This document shows, in pieces, positions 1-6,241 of a DNA stretch of 17,552 nt (positions are counted from its first letter, which is position 1; every line of letters starts with the position of its first letter). The notes under the pieces are model-generated. The model searched no databases and was not told where the DNA came from. It was given only the letters and a program-made list of their open reading frames with translations. Origin of the DNA: JAIBAI01 sp044238875. GTDB lineage: Bacteria; Bacteroidota; Bacteroidia; M30B66. The DNA is taken from positions 1 to 17,552 of the forward strand of contig JBIICM010000035.1 in the NCBI GenBank assembly GCA_044238875.1. Reading direction: 5' to 3'. The translations under genes and the position numbers were made by a program.

Positions 1-653
1 GGATGGATACCACCCTTTTTCTGCCCATCGAAATATGCAATAAAATACTTGAACTGGCAAGGCTCAACCAATGGCAGAACGCAAGAATCAGGCTCTCCGT
101 ATTCAGGGAACCGGGAGGCGCCTATAAGCCGGATAGCGACCGCTATGAATACCTTATATCCGGAAGCTCACTTCAGGATAACACCTACCATATGAATGAG
201 AAGGGCTGGAAAATCGGCTTGTTTACTGAAATCAGAAAACCGGCCAACATGCTGGGTTCCCTGAAATCAGCCAACGCCTTGCTCTATGTGCTGGCCGGAC
301 GATTTGCCAGAGACAATGCCTTTGATGAGGCCTTGATACTGAATGAGCAGGGCAGGATCTGCGAAGGAAGTACTTCTAATCTTTTTCTTGTTTTTCCGGG
401 CGGGAGAATCATTACCCCTGCCGGATCAGAAGGGATTTTACCGGGCGTAATGCGGAAGAACCTGCTTCGGCTCATGAGATCTGAAGGTTATCAGGTAGAA
501 GAATCTCAGATCATGGCCGAGGATCTTTATAAGGCAGAGGAAATCTTTCTCACCAATGCCATTCAGGGCGTTCGTTGGGTAATATCGTACCGCGAACGCC
601 GCTATTATTGCAATACGGTGCGTAAAATCAGCCAGCTGCTTTTACCGCGCTGA
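1..653 (+). CDS. Class IV (PLP-dependent) aminotransferase family protein, 5'-truncated by window edge
   Basis: This is a fold-type IV PLP enzyme (branched-chain aminotransferase / aminodeoxychorismate lyase / D-amino acid aminotransferase superfamily). The visible ORF gives 216 residues from the ATG at base 3. The family is usually about 270 or more residues and the N-terminal part around the usual FEGLR-like motif is missing, so this ATG is most likely internal and the gene enters from the left. Counting from that ATG, K88 in GSLKSANALL fits the PLP Schiff-base lysine, E121 in EGSTSNLF fits the glutamate that contacts the pyridine nitrogen, and GILPGVMRKNLL (145-156) and AEEIFLTNAIQG (178-189) match the conserved C-terminal motifs. 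The substrate cannot be told from sequence alone. The 3' end overlaps the convergent methyltransferase gene by 12 bp. Confidence 0.85.
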   Translation, partial: MDTTLFLPIEICNKILELARLNQWQNARIRLSVFREPGGAYKPDSDRYEYLISGSSLQDNTYHMNEKGWKIGLFTEIRKPANMLGSLKSANALLYVLAGRFARDNAFDEALILNEQGRICEGSTSNLFLVFPGGRIITPAGSEGILPGVMRKNLLRLMRSEGYQVEESQIMAEDLYKAEEIFLTNAIQGVRWVISYRERRYYCNTVRKISQLLLPR

Positions 654-1490
654 CCTCTTTTTGCAAATAAAAAAGACGGAGCTGCTGAAGCGGCCCGAAC
701 TTGAGAATGGGAACCATTGCAGGTAATCAGGATAGGGATACAAAGCAGGCATAATAACCTTCTGAATATCAAATACGCCTGCTATGGTTGCCTGCCATTT
801 ACTGACCCTGTAATGATTAAAATCATAAAACAACGTGCGGTCTGAAAAAGAATGTGAAGCTGGTATGAATAAATTAATGAATGCAACCCTTGGAGCGCTC
901 CCGATGCCGAGACGCGACATGAAAAAATTCAGCCAGCGCTGGTGGGTGGTAAAAAGTATGTTTGATAAAAGATTTATAACTGCCATGGAGGCGGTCGGCA
1001 TTCCAATGATCAGCACTCCGGTATCCTTCATCACCCGCTCAGCCTCCTTTAGAAACTGTAACTCATTATTGGCATGTTCAAGCACATGACTTGAGTAAAC
1101 CACATCAAAGGATTTATCCTCATAGGGAAGCGCCTCTCCTACGCCCTGAAGGATTCTGAAAGCATTCTCCTGGCCGGCCGGCACATCTGAAGCCTCCCAT
1201 GCCCGGCCTACGCCATGTCTGAAGGGCTCTGCATCAACCCCTTGCACAATACAGTTGCGGGTGTCATAGGCCAGCTTCATCGAATACCCTGCTCCACACC
1301 CTACATCCAGAAAAGACGTGTTCTTAGGAATATATGATGATATAGCTGCCCATTCAACATCCCTTATACGACGCTGATAACGATCAATGTCAGAACGGGA
1401 ACTGTTTCCGAAATAAAATAATTGAAGAAAAAATTTTTTCAACGCCATGAAACCGCTGCTTGTCAGAAAGCAAAGGTAAGAATTACTCAT
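642..1490 (-). CDS. Class I SAM-dependent methyltransferase
   Basis: This is a 282-residue Rossmann-fold methyltransferase of the Methyltransf_11/UbiE-like type. SAM-binding motif I is FLDVGCGAGYS (60-70), followed by the acidic end of strand 2 in VQGVDAEP (82-89). LPYEDKSFDVVYSSHVLEH matches the following LPF.D.SFD...S..VLEH block, and VMKDTGVLIIGMP matches the strand that follows. The C-terminal half is rich in aromatic and hydrophobic residues (HQRWLNFFM, YPYPDYLQWFPF), as in family members acting on lipids, quinones or glycans, but no substrate can be assigned. The ATG at 1490 gives a 14-residue lead before a second ATG at 1448; either could be used. It is divergent from the lipoprotein gene with only 59 bp between them, and convergent with the aminotransferase. 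Confidence 0.85.
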   Translation of the reverse strand: MSNSYLCFLTSSGFMALKKFFLQLFYFGNSSRSDIDRYQRRIRDVEWAAISSYIPKNTSFLDVGCGAGYSMKLAYDTRNCIVQGVDAEPFRHGVGRAWEASDVPAGQENAFRILQGVGEALPYEDKSFDVVYSSHVLEHANNELQFLKEAERVMKDTGVLIIGMPTASMAVINLLSNILFTTHQRWLNFFMSRLGIGSAPRVAFINLFIPASHSFSDRTLFYDFNHYRVSKWQATIAGVFDIQKVIMPALYPYPDYLQWFPFSSSGRFSSSVFFICKKRSAR

Positions 1491-1528
1491 GTGGTTACAT
1501 TATTAGACAATGGGCTTACATATTCTGC

Positions 1529-1536
1529 TAAATTTG
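1529..1536 (+). promoter_or_regulatory. Bacteroidota -7 promoter box for the lipoprotein gene
   Basis: TAAATTTG is an exact match to the TAnnTTTG -7 element described for Bacteroides sigma-ABfr promoters. It lies 13 bp before the ATG at 1550, implying a very short leader. No clear -33 TTTG is visible at the usual distance, so the assignment rests on one box. Confidence 0.45.
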
Positions 1537-1549
1537 TGCATACAATTCT

Positions 1550-2236
1550 ATGATTATGAATGCTACGCTGTTCAAGGCCCTACTCTGTTTATTGCTTATT
1601 TCGGCATGTACAAAAGATAAATCTTCGAATGTAAATCAGGACAGGATTTACCAGGATCTTGAAATTTTCTATGACTCAAATACTGATAAAACCACTGTGA
1701 TTGCCCGTTTCAAATTTGGAGGGGCAACAGGTACATTTCTGGAGCTTGATTCAGGCGCTACCGTAAAATTTAACGGAGACCTGCTGCCTTTCAACAACAT
1801 CCTGTATGGCCATTCAAAGGAGTATGCCGGTCGTATTGGTGCCGGAACCTTCATCTATCAAAATTCTGATGGAAAAATCTTCACCAATAACCTCAGTCAA
1901 GTTGATACCATTGCATTTCCAATTTCGCTCGACACCATTTATAAATCGAAAGCATTTGATCTGAAATGGGCAGGAAGCGCCCTTCAACCTGATGAATCGG
2001 TGGGCCTGTTCATCGGCAGCTGGACCTGGGGGCAGGATGCCGTTTACCTGCAGGATGCCGACGGAGCCACCAACATGGTACTCGGCACCGGCCAGCTCTC
2101 CACCCTCCCTATCGGACCTTCCACCTTTTACATGGACAGGGCGCTGAACAAAAAGCTAACGGAGAAGACTTCGGTCGGAGGCCTTGCCACAAGCAAATTC
2201 AGGGCAAAAAACAAGGTGGTGCAAGTATTGAATTAG
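1550..2236 (+). CDS. Putative outer-envelope lipoprotein, unknown function
   Basis: The gene encodes 228 residues. The N-terminus is a lipoprotein signal peptide: a hydrophobic stretch (residues 7-19) ending in the lipobox ISAC, with Cys20 as the predicted lipidated residue. The mature part starts TKDKSSN, is rich in beta-forming, glycine and aspartate residues, has no cysteine and no recognisable catalytic motif, and ends KNKVVQVLN. I do not recognise a named family; a beta-sandwich surface or periplasmic lipoprotein is likely from composition. A second in-frame ATG two codons downstream (1556) is an equally good start. It is monocistronic in appearance: divergent from the methyltransferase and convergent with the metallopeptidase, with a hairpin terminator between. 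Confidence 0.75.
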   Translation: MIMNATLFKALLCLLLISACTKDKSSNVNQDRIYQDLEIFYDSNTDKTTVIARFKFGGATGTFLELDSGATVKFNGDLLPFNNILYGHSKEYAGRIGAGTFIYQNSDGKIFTNNLSQVDTIAFPISLDTIYKSKAFDLKWAGSALQPDESVGLFIGSWTWGQDAVYLQDADGATNMVLGTGQLSTLPIGPSTFYMDRALNKKLTEKTSVGGLATSKFRAKNKVVQVLN

Positions 2237-2396
2237 AAGCGGACCGGTAATCAGAATAATTCTACCCTTAAAACATTGCTGTTGGATGGAACGGCATAAA
2301 TACCGGAGCGTGCCGGCATCCCTGTTCTTTCTGAATCGGGGCGGCACGAACTCCATTTGTACGGTGCAATTTTATCTTCTTGCTCTAAACAAAATG

Positions 2397-2443
2397 CAAA
2401 GCCGGTATTAAAAAATTGTAAAATTTACTTCATACCGGCTTTG
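2397..2443. terminator. Probable bidirectional terminator between convergent genes
   Basis: The perfect 12-bp inverted repeat CAAAGCCGGTAT / ATACCGGCTTTG (2397-2408 and 2432-2443) encloses a 23-nt loop that itself can pair AAATT (2413-2417) with AATTT (2422-2426). On the minus strand the stem is followed by a TTTTGTTT tract, serving the metallopeptidase gene. On the plus strand it is followed by a second small repeat ATTCAG-A-CTGAAT and Ts, serving the lipoprotein gene. It lies 27 bp from the metallopeptidase stop codon. Confidence 0.7.
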
Positions 2444-2469
2444 TATTCAGACTGAATTTTAATTGCTGC

Positions 2470-3153
2470 TTATTCCCTTCTGTTTCCCAGAAAAATAGAT
2501 ACGTAATAAAGCAAAGTTCCAAGTGAACCGATGGCAGCTATAACATAGGTTCCGGCAGCCCATTGCAAGGCATCTTTGGCTTTTTCGTGCTCCTCTCCAT
2601 AAGTCAGGCGCGTGCGGTCTAACCAGGCCAGGGCGCGTTTTGAAGCATCGAATTCAACCGGCAGGGTAATGAAACTAAATAGCGTGGTGAAGGCAAAAAG
2701 AATGATCCCCCCAAGTAATATTTGTGGAACAGCCTGAATGGTAAGAACGCCGATCAGCAGAATCCACTGTACAATATTTGAACTGAAACTGACGATGGGA
2801 ACAAGTGCCGACCTCATCTTTAGCCAAGAATAGGCGGAGGCATGCTGAACCGCATGTCCGCATTCGTGCGCAGAAACGGCAGCAGCAGCTACACTGCGGC
2901 CATTAAAAACTTCCGGACTCAGGTTCACTGTTTTTTTAAGCGGATCATAATGATCGGTGAGAAAGCCTTCAACCGAAATCACTTTTACATCATAAATCTG
3001 GTTGTCGCGGAGCATTTTTTCTGCAATTTCTTTACCGGATAAGCCAGATGAAACAGGCACTTCACCATATAGTTTGAATTTACTTCTCAGCCGGTAGCTT
3101 ACAAACCAGCTGGCGGCCATGATCAGCAATAAGAAGAGATAGATTCCAGGCAT
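2470..3153 (-). CDS. YugP-family membrane zinc metallopeptidase
   Basis: The 227-residue protein belongs to the neutral zinc metallopeptidase family typified by YugP (Zn_peptidase_2). The zinc-binding HExxH is HECGH at 96-100 within SAHECGHAVQH, and EFDASKRA (167-174) carries the probable third zinc ligand, E167. Membrane segments are visible at about 3-20, 127-163 (two passes) and 201-222. The open frame extends to a GTG at 3189, but that codon lies inside the best promoter match (3189-3220). The ATG at 3153 places the N-terminus directly on a membrane segment, as is typical of the family, so I chose it. Substrates of this family are not established. It is divergent from Hsp20 across a shared 209-bp regulatory region. 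Confidence 0.88.
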   Translation of the reverse strand: MPGIYLFLLLIMAASWFVSYRLRSKFKLYGEVPVSSGLSGKEIAEKMLRDNQIYDVKVISVEGFLTDHYDPLKKTVNLSPEVFNGRSVAAAAVSAHECGHAVQHASAYSWLKMRSALVPIVSFSSNIVQWILLIGVLTIQAVPQILLGGIILFAFTTLFSFITLPVEFDASKRALAWLDRTRLTYGEEHEKAKDALQWAAGTYVIAAIGSLGTLLYYVSIFLGNRRE

Positions 3154-3188
3154 GTTTTCAATTTTTAAGTTAACGAATATCCTCTTCA

Positions 3189-3220
3189 CAAATTACGTTC
3201 CTATCCGTGTAAATGCCAAA
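3189..3220 (-). promoter_or_regulatory. Promoter of the metallopeptidase gene
   Basis: Read on the minus strand, TTTG (3220-3217), a 21-bp spacer, and TAATTTG (3195-3189) resemble the Bacteroidota TTTG(-33)/TAnnTTTG(-7) promoter, with the -7 box one base short. Transcription would then begin at roughly 3180-3185, downstream of the alternative GTG start and upstream of the ATG at 3153. Confidence 0.45.
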
Positions 3221-3288
3221 ATGTTCAAGTCAAAAAAGAAAAATACACCAAAAGCGCCATGTTGTCATTTTTAATTGCAGCGAAATGC

Positions 3289-3305
3289 CAATATGGCGCA
3301 TATTG
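3289..3305. promoter_or_regulatory. Palindrome upstream of Hsp20, candidate operator
   Basis: CAATATG-GCG-CATATTG is a perfect 7-bp inverted repeat with a 3-base centre, 57 bp before the Hsp20 start. It lies immediately upstream of an A/T-rich element (3316-3324, TATTTTTTG) that resembles a -7 box with one extra T. A second inverted pair, GCGCCAT (3254-3260) and ATGGCGC (3293-3299), overlaps it. It does not match the CIRCE element of HrcA. A role in heat-shock control is inference. Confidence 0.3.
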
Positions 3306-3362
3306 TTGTGCGGAATATTTTTTGAAATTCCAAGAAGCATTAACCAATAAAAAAACCAAATC

Positions 3363-3812
3363 ATGACACTCGTCAAATACAACAAGCCAACAACAGGCAG
3401 AGGCATAAGCCCGGTATTCAATCAATTGTTCAATGAGATGTTGGAGAACTTCTCCGGCCCGGGATTCAGAAACACTCCTTCGGTGAGTATTCCATCTGTA
3501 AATGTAGCAGAAAGCGATGCTGCGTTTTCACTTGAACTCTCGGCTCCGGGGTTCAACAAGGAAGAGATCAGTATTTCGGTTGAAGACGACAGCCTTGTAA
3601 TCAGCGGAGAAAAGAAGAGCGAAAAGGAAGAAAACGACAAAAAATACACACGCAGGGAATTTACGCGTCAAAACTTCCAGCGCAGTTTCTCGCTTCCTGA
3701 AAATATTGAGCAGGATAAAATCTCAGCCAAATTTGAGAACGGCGTTCTATACCTGGAGCTTCCCAAAAAACAGGTTGAAGAAAAAACAGGCAGAAAAATT
3801 CAGCTGCAGTAA
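3363..3812 (+). CDS. Small heat-shock protein, Hsp20/alpha-crystallin family
   Basis: This 149-residue protein is a normal-length bacterial small heat-shock protein, an ATP-independent holdase that binds unfolding proteins in oligomers. A variable N-terminal arm with phenylalanines (PVFNQLFNEMLENF, 17-30) is followed by an alpha-crystallin domain at about 46-138. This contains the strand motif LELSAPGFNKEEISI (58-72), the loop with EKKSEKEENDKK, and the diagnostic GVLYLELPK (127-135). The C-terminal I-x-I/V-type anchor motif is present as KIQLQ at the very end. The ATG at 3363 is the only sensible start. It is a single-gene unit with its own palindromic upstream site and a strong terminator. 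Confidence 0.95.
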   Translation: MTLVKYNKPTTGRGISPVFNQLFNEMLENFSGPGFRNTPSVSIPSVNVAESDAAFSLELSAPGFNKEEISISVEDDSLVISGEKKSEKEENDKKYTRREFTRQNFQRSFSLPENIEQDKISAKFENGVLYLELPKKQVEEKTGRKIQLQ

Positions 3813-3834
3813 TCCGAAGCAATAACAGAAAGGC

Positions 3835-3868
3835 AAATCCGGGCAAGGTGAAAACCTCCCGGATTTTT
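3835..3868 (+). terminator. Intrinsic terminator after Hsp20
   Basis: AAATCCGGG (3835-3843) pairs with CCCGGATTT (3858-3866). The loop folds further: AGGT (3846-3849) pairs with ACCT (3854-3857) around a GAAA tetraloop of GNRA type, leaving a 2-nt bulge. A run of five Ts (3864-3868) follows the stem. It lies 23 bp after the Hsp20 stop codon. Confidence 0.9.
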
Positions 3869-3932
3869 AATTTGGCGAGGTTGGTTCTATGAAAAACGGG
3901 AAACCACGAATCACAAAATAGTTGAGTATAGC

Positions 3933-4077
3933 TTAGTTTGAAATCACCGCCGCCAGGTGCTTACAAGGCACTGCCCCGGGGGAGGCGGTTACTGAAATCA
4001 ATATTCGACAAGGCACGCAGCCATTGTTCACCCCACCAGGTTTTGCCGAATTGCTTTGCTTTTTTCGGGTGTTCCAT
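3933..4077 (-). pseudogene. Remnant of a SWIM zinc-finger protein gene (internally deleted)
   Basis: From an ATG at 4077 the minus strand encodes a 38-residue ORF ending at a TAA at 3961. Its residues 6-35 contain GKTWWGEQWLRAL (11-23) and DFSNRLPRG (27-35), which match the start of the SWIM zinc-finger proteins found near SNF2 helicases, where the sequence normally continues with R-x-YA. Immediately afterwards, in a different frame (3974-3933), the DNA encodes AVPCKHLAAVISN and a stop. AVPCKHLAAVI matches the C-x-H half of a SWIM motif, which in intact proteins lies far downstream. The simplest reading is an internal deletion that joined the N-terminus to the SWIM motif out of frame, with the rest lost. 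No SNF2 helicase is visible nearby. Family assignment is from memory of the motifs. Confidence 0.65.
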
Positions 4078-4253
4078 CAATTAAAAAAGAATGGTTACAA
4101 TAATGCTTAAAAATAGATACAGAAACGGAATTTTTACTCAAATGGAAGCAATGCTGATAGTTTGCCGGGAGGCTCAATAAATAGCAGAAGTTTACTCCGC
4201 ACGAACTTTGTAAATGCCTTAAGCCGCAATAAACGGCAGATCGCCTTATTAGA
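4078..4253. other. Non-coding gap upstream of the SWIM remnant
   Basis: This A/T-rich stretch separates the SWIM remnant from the stop codon of the DUF2341 gene. I see no convincing ORF, promoter consensus or strong hairpin; a weak pairing GCCG/CGGC near 4222-4236 could be the end of the upstream transcript. It may hold the decayed promoter of the lost gene. Confidence 0.4.
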
Positions 4254-5645
4254 TTATTTGCTCCGGCTGTTTTCCTGAGAAACCCTTCGGATATTTTCCA
4301 GCCTTGCCCTGATAACATCAGCGCTTTCGCTGGGCACTGCAGGGTTGTTAGCGGAGACAGGAAGCTTTTTTTGTTGCAGTGTGTTTTCTCTTTGATTTTG
4401 CTCCAGCGTTTGGGCAGCTGTTTGCTGCATGGCCATCTTATTGGCTTTGATATGAACGGCACTCATCCGTAATTCCTCTGCCATACCTACCCGAAATGAA
4501 GCAAGACTGCTTTTCTGATTCAAATATTCAAAGGCAATCCATTGGGCACTTTTTGGCTTGTTGCTGATTCGCAGTTCATCGAGTGCCCCGCTAAAGTATG
4601 ATTGCACATTGAATAAATCACGGCCTATCTGAAGAGGAGAAGGCGTGGGCGCCGGTGACTGGGTGCTTATGTATATGCGGTCGGGAACCCCGTTAAGGTA
4701 TGTTTGAATGCTATGTTCAGTAAGCGAGTAAACGGCTGAAACATAATACCATTCTCCCGTTGAGAGCGGGGTTCCGCCTGATGCGTCTCCGGGTCCATGA
4801 CGAACGCCATCGGCACTTATAAAATCGAAAGCGACCTTGTTCTGTTTATCGAGATAGAGCCTGTAGCCACCTGCATGATCACCCTGGTTCGATACAATTA
4901 CCTGCTCACGGCCCTTTTGAATGGGATATACCCATGCTGAAATGCTGATATCTGATTTAAGATCAAGATCCTGTGCCCATGGGTAATAGGCGCATTCTTC
5001 GCTCAGCGCATTGAACATCCGGCCATTTGCTATTTTACCATTGCAGGACGAAGTACCAATAGCGGTCGCCCTTATTTTTCTGGAGTTATCGGCATGCAAA
5101 CCGGTATTAAAATGCCAGATCGCCTGGTAATCATTTTCCCATATTAAATCAGGCATCAACCCTGAGATCTCAGCGCGGCTGAAATAAATATAAAGTAAAT
5201 TTTCATTAAAAGGCTTCAGGGTATCAATCAATACCCAGGCAAGCAGTTCACCGGTTTCCGGATTGTAGCTTTCAACCTGAGACAGCAGCGGTGTTTCTCC
5301 GTCCATTTTGCTGAAACGGATGTCGTTTCCTTTCAGATGAATCATTTTACCGCCCCTGTTGATGTGCCTCAAATCAGGGTCTTTCAAACTAACCAACAGG
5401 GGAAAGTTGATCAGCGTCTCAATACCGCTGAAGATAGTCTTGTTCAGTGTGATTTTCTTCCTCCAGTTGAAACCAGAAAACCGTGACTCTCCGCTGCCCC
5501 AGGTGATGGTTTGTTTACCAAAATTGTAATAAAACAACCAGCCAGCTGTGAGCAACAAGCAGAGCCCTGCACCGGCAATTACCAGCTTTACGGAGGTTTT
5601 AACCCGTAACCTGTTTTTAGGTTTAAGCTTTAAAGGCCGGCTCAT
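4254..5645 (-). CDS. DUF2341 + LamG-domain membrane-anchored protein (module copy 2, no sorting domain)
   Basis: The protein has 463 residues. A strongly basic N-terminus (about 1-20, with eight Lys/Arg) precedes a hydrophobic segment (about 21-40) without an obvious signal-peptidase site, so it may be a signal anchor. DUF2341 follows at about 60-157 (FPLLVSLKD, GNDIRFSKMDGETPLL, ELLAWVLIDTL, YIYFS). A LamG/concanavalin-like domain follows at about 225-385 (ISAWVYPI, GGYRLYLD, EWYYVSAVYS, ALDELRISNKPKSAQWI). The tail (388-463) is charged and rich in Q, N and A and contains neither the FN3-like domain nor the T9SS sorting domain present in its paralogue at 6242-8014. It starts 16 bp after the stop of its small partner gene. 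A role in carbohydrate or surface-ligand binding is inferred from LamG only. Confidence 0.8.
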   Translation of the reverse strand: MSRPLKLKPKNRLRVKTSVKLVIAGAGLCLLLTAGWLFYYNFGKQTITWGSGESRFSGFNWRKKITLNKTIFSGIETLINFPLLVSLKDPDLRHINRGGKMIHLKGNDIRFSKMDGETPLLSQVESYNPETGELLAWVLIDTLKPFNENLLYIYFSRAEISGLMPDLIWENDYQAIWHFNTGLHADNSRKIRATAIGTSSCNGKIANGRMFNALSEECAYYPWAQDLDLKSDISISAWVYPIQKGREQVIVSNQGDHAGGYRLYLDKQNKVAFDFISADGVRHGPGDASGGTPLSTGEWYYVSAVYSLTEHSIQTYLNGVPDRIYISTQSPAPTPSPLQIGRDLFNVQSYFSGALDELRISNKPKSAQWIAFEYLNQKSSLASFRVGMAEELRMSAVHIKANKMAMQQTAAQTLEQNQRENTLQQKKLPVSANNPAVPSESADVIRARLENIRRVSQENSRSK

Positions 5646-5661
5646 GCTACATCATGCTGAA

Positions 5662-6135
5662 TTATTCTTCTGATACGGAGTTTATTTGTCCCGGTTCCAC
5701 TGTTGGTTGTGTTTTTACGCGAACCACCGAACTATATGCATAAGTTTGGTCTGTGCTCACCACCATAATTCTGTACCATGTAGTGCCCTGAAAAGGTGTA
5801 TCATCCGTGAATGAATAAAATAGATTCACGCACAACGGAGAACCAATCCGGTCTTTATATCCCAGGGCTTCAAACTGAACACCATCGGATGATTTTTCTA
5901 CAATAAAAATCCCATCTTTTTCATCGTTTTGAATCATCCATCTTATGTAGGTTTTTCCATCTGTGTAAACGGGCGAGAAAGAAATAATATTGCTTTTTTC
6001 TTCCGGCTGTAATTGGGCAGATCCGGTTAGTCCTTCACCAATTTTTTGCTGAGCATTTAAGCTCAGATTGCAGAGCATAGTCAGGCTGATTGCAACAGGC
6101 AGTATCCAGTTGGTTTTATTTTCTCCGGTTTTCAT
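5662..6135 (-). CDS. Small secreted FN3-like-domain protein (module copy 2)
   Basis: The gene encodes 157 residues from the ATG at 6135, which puts a signal peptide (hydrophobic WILPVAISLTMLCNLSLNA, then QQ) at the N-terminus; an ATG at 6174 would add 13 residues. The mature protein holds one domain: ISFSPVY.DGKTYIRW, KDGIFIVEKSSDG, NLFYSF.D, WYRIMVV and YSSVVRVKT. It matches the protein at 8046-8528 over about 95 residues with somewhat over half identical by eye. The same pattern (W....N...F.VE+S.DG...E..G ... Y.F.D..P..G..YYRI) occurs at residues 408-493 of the large protein at 6242-8014. It is therefore a free-standing version of the FN3-like domain common before T9SS sorting domains. Its stop lies 16 bp before the DUF2341 gene. 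No function is known to me. Confidence 0.75.
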   Translation of the reverse strand: MKTGENKTNWILPVAISLTMLCNLSLNAQQKIGEGLTGSAQLQPEEKSNIISFSPVYTDGKTYIRWMIQNDEKDGIFIVEKSSDGVQFEALGYKDRIGSPLCVNLFYSFTDDTPFQGTTWYRIMVVSTDQTYAYSSVVRVKTQPTVEPGQINSVSEE

Positions 6136-6191
6136 GGTTAGTCGTGTTTGTTGATTAGGCCGGAAGATTTTCATCCGGTAGTTCGGTTAAA

Positions 6192-6223
6192 AACCCCGCT
6201 TCAGAATAAATCGTGGCGGGGTT
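6192..6223 (-). terminator. Intrinsic terminator separating the two module copies
   Basis: AACCCCGC (6192-6199) and GCGGGGTT (6216-6223) form an 8-bp G+C-rich stem with a 16-nt loop. Read on the minus strand the stem runs into five Ts. It lies 18 bp after the stop codon of the DUF2341/LamG/T9SS gene and 57 bp before the ATG at 6135, so the second module copy probably has its own promoter or depends on read-through. I could not find a clear promoter in the short gap that remains. Confidence 0.8.
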
Positions 6224-6241
6224 AAAAAGTAACAGGTCAGG

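Noticed and set aside
2156..2356. 66-codon minus-strand ORF overlapping the lipoprotein gene end
   Set aside because: No recognisable motif, and it overlaps a gene with a clear lipoprotein signal peptide; I looked for a gene remnant in 2237-2396 in all frames and found none I could name.
3939..4000. Possible structured ncRNA or small mobile element: 8-bp direct repeats TGAAATCA flanking a G+C-rich stretch with ACCGCC/GGCGGT and CCCCGGGG
   Set aside because: The same bases encode recognisable SWIM-protein fragments on the minus strand, which explains the composition better; the pairings are short and interrupted.
3998..4040. tmRNA-like ends (ATTCGAC and a CCCACCA-like 3' end)
   Set aside because: No tRNA-like acceptor pairing, no T-arm and no tag-coding body at the right distance; the match is explained by the pseudogene codons.
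4028..4462. 144-codon minus-strand ORF
   Set aside because: It overlaps the DUF2341/LamG gene in another frame and has no protein-like pattern of its own.
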